In this document: positions 59,449-64,000 of the stretch, one piece after another
How the letters are laid out: each line of letters begins with the position of its first letter
Position numbering within the stretch: the first letter of the stretch is position 1
Assembly (NCBI GenBank): GCA_000697055.1
Contig: JNDT01001892.1
Coordinates: 1 to 64,000, forward strand
From: Saksenaea vasiformis B4078
Lineage: Eukaryota > Mucoromycota > Mucoromycetes > Mucorales > Saksenaeaceae
DNA length: 64,000 nt
Direction of reading: 5' to 3'
Notes under the pieces: model-generated
The model's database searches: none
Told to the model about the DNA's origin: nothing
Seen by the model: only the letters and a program-made list of their open reading frames with translations
Position numbers and translations under genes: made by a program

Positions 59449-59737
59449 TTAAGCAAAGTTTAGTTTGTTTTGTCGGAGAAGATTACTAATGCGCTCCTCA
59501 TGGTATCTTATAGTCGTCCTTTCCAATCTATGCCACGACTGATGTCGTTCTGTACGTTTCAGAGTCTCGTTGGAAACCTCTTTCATGAGTAATAAGCGTG
59601 TTAAAGCTTCTGCTGTTGGACCCCAGCTATCTGAAATGAAACTGCGAACATGAAAATGATGCTTCCAAATCCGGCAATTTCTGATTTGGGATAAATAACC
59701 ATGACGCCCTCCCCACAAACACCCATTTGTATCTCAC
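59449..59737 (-). CDS. Possible small gene or exon, unknown
   Basis: An open stretch ends at 59449 with a basic, helical sequence (LTRLLLMKEVSNETLKRTER, then ISNLLRQNKLNFA). An acceptor-like TTTCAG occurs at about 59631-59636, so the C-terminal exon may begin there; an ATG near 59735 could start a short first exon. It is head to head with the aldehyde dehydrogenase, about 60 bp apart. Not recognised. Confidence 0.3.
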
Positions 59738-59794
59738 GTGCTTGTAGTTTTGCTATTTAAACCCACGCTGAACTGTACATGATTCAGAAGAAAA

Positions 59795-61965
59795 ATGGCT
59801 GCTCTCAACTACGCTTCTCTGGAAACCCTCCAGGATAACGTTACCTCTGTAAGAGGTGCCTTTGTAACAGGTAATTGAACATAAAAAGAAATCATGATGG
59901 ATTATGTTTAACAAACCAATTAGGGAAACCAAAGCTACTGTTCTGGAGAAAGTTTCAACTTGAAAGATTATACTATCTTGTAAGAGATAATGAAGAACGG
60001 TTCTATGAAGCGCTTGCAAAGGACATGAACAAGCCTCGAACGGAAGCGCTTACGGGAGATATTAGCCCCGTGCTTGAAGAATGTCTTTATTTTTTGACTG
60101 TGGGTCTCAACCGGCTGCAAGGCATCTACTAATACTATAAAGGACAGCATCTTGAGCAGTTGATGAAGGATGAGAAGGTAAAACCACGATCCGTTACCAA
60201 CTCTATGGACAAACTCGCTATTCGTCGTGAACCGCGCGGTGTTGTCCTTATCATTGGTAAGTTATCATGCACTATGAATCATGACAACTGAACAATTTGC
60301 AGGATCATGGAATTATCCAGTGCAGGTAAACGAAAGCTCAGTAATCAAGACGTGGTGTACTGATATCCACTTGCTTGTATACCCATAGTTGTCTTTGGTT
60401 CCTTTGGGTTAGTATATTCGTGTATGCAAAAAATGACAGTGCATGATAACTTTGTAATTTAGCTGGTGCCATTGCCGCAGGAAATTCGGTCATCCTCAAG
60501 GTAATAAATAGACAAAGTGTGAAACAACGTCGAAACTTATCGATCATACAAAAACAAAAAACCAAAAGCTTTCCGAAGTATCGTCGCATACCTCTGCTTT
60601 GATTACAGAGTTATTTCCGAAATATTTGGACCATGCTTGCTATCGTGTGGTTAATGGCGGAGTTCACGAGACGACCGAACTTCTCAAGCAACCATTTGAT
60701 CACATTTTTTACACAGGTAATAGTGCAGTGGGCAAAATAGTCATGGAAGCAGCTGCCAAAAACCTGACACATGTCACTTTGGAGTTGGGCGGAAAATCGT
60801 AAGTAACACATGCGAAAGAGAAGGAACAGTAAATTCAGTATTCGTCACTGTGTAGGCCAGCCATTATTGCACCGGATGCAAATATCCAAACGGTAGCCAA
60901 CCGCATAGCTTTTGGAAAATTTTATAATGCTGGTCAAGTAAGTATCCTCTCGTCCATAAAAAAAAGGGGTTGATGGCGGGCGAGGGAGAATGGTGCTAAA
61001 TAGGTCTCGTACCTTGTAGATCTGCATTGCAGTTGATTACGTGCTTGTTCCGCAAAGTCGCCTGGACAGTTTTGTCAACGCGTTCCGTAAAACGCTGGAC
61101 GAGTGGTTTGGTGCGAACCCTAAAAATTCAAAGGATTATGGGCGCCTCGTATCGGACCGCCATTTTGATCGTCTCGCTTCCTTGCTGCATAATCGACAGT
61201 CGGGCGTCATTTCCGTAGGTGGGGACATGGACCGAGATGAACGCTACATTGCACCAACACTTGTGACGGACGTCAAATTTGACGACACTATGTTGATGGG
61301 CGAGGAGATCTTTGGACCTATCCTGCCTGTTATCACTTACAATGACATCGAGGAGGCTATCGGCTTAATACATAGACAGTAAGTTCCGGGTGGGGTAAAG
61401 GAGGAATTCGGAGAATTCATCCGTTTCTTTCTTTCGGAATTTCCGTCATCTTGTAGCCCAGCTCCACTTGCGTTGTACGTTTTCACCAAGAAAAAGCATA
61501 TAATGAACAGAGGTGACTTGACCACAAGACAAATATGGGACTAACATTGTTAAAAAGTGATTGAATTGACACAATCTGGAGGTGTATGTGTCAATGATTG
61601 CTTGATGCATCAAGCAGGTAATTTAAGGTTTTCCATCAGATAAGATTTTAATCTCCATCGGATGCACAGAATACGGATTGCCATTTGGTGGCGTCGGTAA
61701 CTCGGGTATGGGCAATTATCATGGCAAGAAATCATTCCATACGTTTACACACGAACGAGCTGTCATGATTAAGACCCAAGGATTGGAAAGTTTGATGAAA
61801 ATCCGTTATCCACCTTATACTTCTCTACGCCACAAACTTCTCCGCTTTATCATTGTCACACATCCGCTTATTGTTTGGGCCAAGCTTTATCGTCGCGAAA
61901 TCAAATGGAGCATTATCGCGTTCATCATTTTGGTTAGTGCATTCTTAAGAAGACAGTTAAAATAA
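59795..61965 (+). CDS. Fatty aldehyde dehydrogenase (ALDH3/Hfd1 type), tail-anchored
   Basis: Oxidises long-chain aldehydes (for example from sphingolipid breakdown) to acids with NAD(P)+, at the ER or mitochondrial/peroxisomal membrane. Exons: 59795-59870, 59924-60256, 60303-60325, 60389-60407, 60463-60500, 60569-60798, 60856-60937, 61020-61378, 61457-61512, 61558-61617, 61670-61965. Motifs: [27 protein letters not shown] (general-base Glu), GQICIAVDY (catalytic Cys), [25 protein letters not shown], and a C-terminal hydrophobic anchor. Exon 2 contains an in-frame TAA at 60130. A 60-nt phase-0 intron at 60100-60159 (GTGGGT donor, CTACTAAT branch site, CAG acceptor) would remove it and leave 503 residues. 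The usual KPSE motif reads KLSE. Confidence 0.88.
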
Positions 61966-62692
61966 AATAAAGTCTTGGACGTTCCAAGAGCACCATGTCT
62001 ACATATGCATGCCATCATGTTCACTTGTTTCTTTATTATATCACATTGAACATTCAGTTTTTGTAAGAGAAGGTTATGGATAAGCACACTATGTCTCAGC
62101 CTATGGTCTACAGTGTTGACTAAGAATCGCGGAATTCCCGGGTATTCAACAGACCTGGCTATATATGGACCTAGTCGAATTAACCATCCACCGACCCGCG
62201 TTAGCGTGTCATGAGAATTGAAACTATCAAGTCCACGCCAGTACCTTTTGCCGGTATCGGATTTGCTATTCTGATCACGTCAGCAAGAGATCGAACTAGA
62301 CTATGTTGTCTCCGTTAATGGCTTAGGCATGAGATCTCCCGGTTTTTCATGAAAATTTTTACAATCGAGGAAGGGGTTCTCTCCAATGGAGAGCTTGCCA
62401 TCATCAAAGCTTAGACCATTTGTTTTAACTGATGAATTGGGAAATAAGGTTTAGCAAATGAGATCAGAGGCATTCATTTGATCGATTAAGTTCTTCTGGA
62501 TAAACTCCACCACCTTATTTTGTGTTACCTGTCCTGGTTAGAGTGGATGTTCCTGAATCTTTTTTATATTCGTGACTTTCTGTTTCAGTTTCTCACGCTG
62601 TCATTGGGTGATCGGCACGACTGTATGAAAGATTTAAAAAGGCCCCCAGGTTCCTTGAAGTTTTTTTTCCCGCTTAAAAAATTTTGTTTACG
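61966..62692. other. Spacer between aldehyde dehydrogenase and arginase
   Basis: No gene seen; it holds the ALDH 3' flank and the arginase promoter. A TTTAAAAA element at about 62634-62641 lies some 55 bp before the arginase ATG and may be a TATA-like element. Confidence 0.5.
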
Positions 62693-63733
62693 ATGCCTGA
62701 AGAGTTCAAGCTTTTGCGTTCAAGAACAGTCTCTATCGTTGGAGTGCCATTCAATGGAGGTCAACCCCGTGAAGGTGTCGAGGCAGGTCCTTCGAAACTG
62801 ATCGAATTTGGGTTGGCAAACCAACTCGAAGAGATGGGGTGGCAAGTAGAATATAAAGATAACGAAGAAGAACTTGCTCGCTTGAAGCCTGCTTCCGATC
62901 CTGTCGTGGAAAATTTGAAGAATCCAAAGTACGTTTCGGCTGTCACGGAAACTATCGCCAAGCAGATCTCTGAGCGAGCCAAAGAACAAAAGTTCGTCTT
63001 GACTTTGGGTGGTGACCATTCTGTGGCCCTGGCTACTGTCTCTGGCGTCTTTTCTGCATACCCTGATGCGTGTTTAATCTGGGTGGACGCGCACGCTGTA
63101 AGTTAGCTCGCGTTATTAGTACATTCACCAAACTGAATCGGTTCATTCTAGGATATCAATACACCCGCTACGACGGATTCGGGCAACATTCATGGATGTC
63201 CTTTGAGTTTCCTTACCGGAATTGCCAAGCATCCTGATTTTGAATGGGTCAAGCCTTGCCTACCAACGAACCGTCTTGTATATATTGGGTTACGTGATGT
63301 AGATGATGGCGAGAAGAAAATTCTCAAGGATTTGGGCATCAAGGCTTTCTCGATGCACCATGTAGATAAATTCGGTATCGGTACCGTTTTGGAAATGGCT
63401 TTGGATCATGTAAATCCCAATCGTGATTTGCCTATCCACCTTTCCTTCGATGTTGATGGTTTGGACCCTTCGGTCGCCCCGAGCACTGTAAGCATGCTTT
63501 GGTAGTAGATGCACCAACTCTAACATAACATGTCTCAGGGAACTCCCGTTCGTGGTGGCTTGTCTTTCCGTGAAGGTCATTACATTTGTGAAGCTTTGGC
63601 TGAGACAGGCCTCTTGGTGGCTGCCGATGTGATGGAGGTCAATCCTGCCTTACTCGACGAAGAGTCCGTGTTCCGAACCGTTGAAATCGGCTGCTCTGTG
63701 GCTCGCTGCTGTCTCGGAGAGAGGTTATTGTAA
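62693..63733 (+). CDS. CAR1: Arginase
   Basis: Hydrolyses L-arginine to ornithine and urea using a binuclear manganese centre; catabolic and cytosolic. Exons 62693-63097, 63152-63487 and 63539-63733 give 311 residues, normal for the family. Motifs: [18 protein letters not shown] at the N-terminus, GGDHS (106-110), DAHADINTP with the exon junction inside it, then [16 protein letters not shown] and a closing MEVNPALLD. All metal-ligand His and Asp residues of these signatures are present. The symbol follows the yeast gene. Usually induced by arginine and repressed by good nitrogen sources, but no specific site is identified here. Confidence 0.95.
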
Positions 63734-63756
63734 CCGATATCGCGGCTGTATATAAC

Positions 63757-63762
63757 AATAAA
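63757..63762 (+). terminator. Polyadenylation signal of arginase
   Basis: AATAAA lies 24 bp after the arginase stop codon. Confidence 0.5.
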
Positions 63763-64000
63763 CACGGATTAGAGGATTTTTCCCTATAGAAAGATGAGCA
63801 CCCTTTGGGATTAGGAAATGATCTTTACGCCGAGTTCACGTAGTCTCGCGTTGAGTACGGTAATGGTGGTTACGTTACTTTGGAAGAGAAGGAGGAGAGC
63901 CTACAATCGTTGTGTCTGGTACATTTTGACTAAAAGTGATCACCATTAATGTGCTCGCATTCGTTGTCCGGAAAGCGCGCTTTAACGAGCACAAATCTTC

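Noticed and set aside
1..64000. tRNA, rRNA, CRISPR or bacterial-type operons
   Set aside because: No B-box with a matching cloverleaf, no rRNA-like blocks and no regularly spaced repeats were found; the gene structures are plainly eukaryotic.

Overview
This 64 kb window reads as nuclear DNA of an early-diverging filamentous fungus, most likely Mucoromycota and plausibly Mucorales. The reasons are A/T-rich spacers full of homopolymer runs, genes split by short introns (about 35-110 nt) with tacTAAC-type branch sites, and fungal gene families that include a GH9 glycosidase, a Chl4/CENP-N kinetochore protein, an Ndt80-type regulator and a Crinkler. I see no rRNA, tRNA, CRISPR array or bacterial operon. 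Exon models below were built by hand from splice motifs and protein-family matches. Apart from eL24, which is one base short, and one exon edge in the first subtilase, the exon sums of the main models close in frame.

Region by region: 0-2.4 kb holds a decayed hAT transposon with a subterminal repeat cluster and a purine-rich minisatellite. 5.1-12 kb carries, all on the minus strand, ribosomal protein eL24, exonuclease 1 and a PXMP4-like peroxisomal protein. 15.6-21.5 kb carries CENP-N/Chl4, a SANT/trihelix-like protein, a small RBR ubiquitin ligase and a low-complexity Cys-containing protein. 23-27.7 kb carries a secreted GH9 protein and an RNF10/Mag2-type RING ligase. 29.7-42.3 kb is a subtilase cluster: three apparently intact secreted S8 proteases, one decayed fourth copy and a small six-cysteine secreted-protein candidate hidden between two of them. 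46-53.5 kb carries a heat-shock factor and an Ndt80-type regulator. 55.5-58.5 kb is a broken Crinkler bracketed by diverged direct repeats. 59.8-63.7 kb carries a membrane-anchored fatty aldehyde dehydrogenase and an arginase.

Functionally most genes are unrelated housekeeping or regulatory genes. The one coherent local system is the protease cluster: pre-pro-subtilases with PA and Fn3-like domains, each with a TATA box 40-50 bp before its ATG, which probably supply extracellular proteolysis. Together with the GH9 protein and arginase this fits a saprotroph handling polymer and amino-acid nitrogen, but that link is inference. The most notable oddities are a GH9 enzyme whose usual catalytic Asp pair reads Glu and Asn, the repeat-flanked dead Crinkler, the hidden Cys-rich gene, and an ALDH whose exon 2 has either a stop codon or an unusual in-frame intron.
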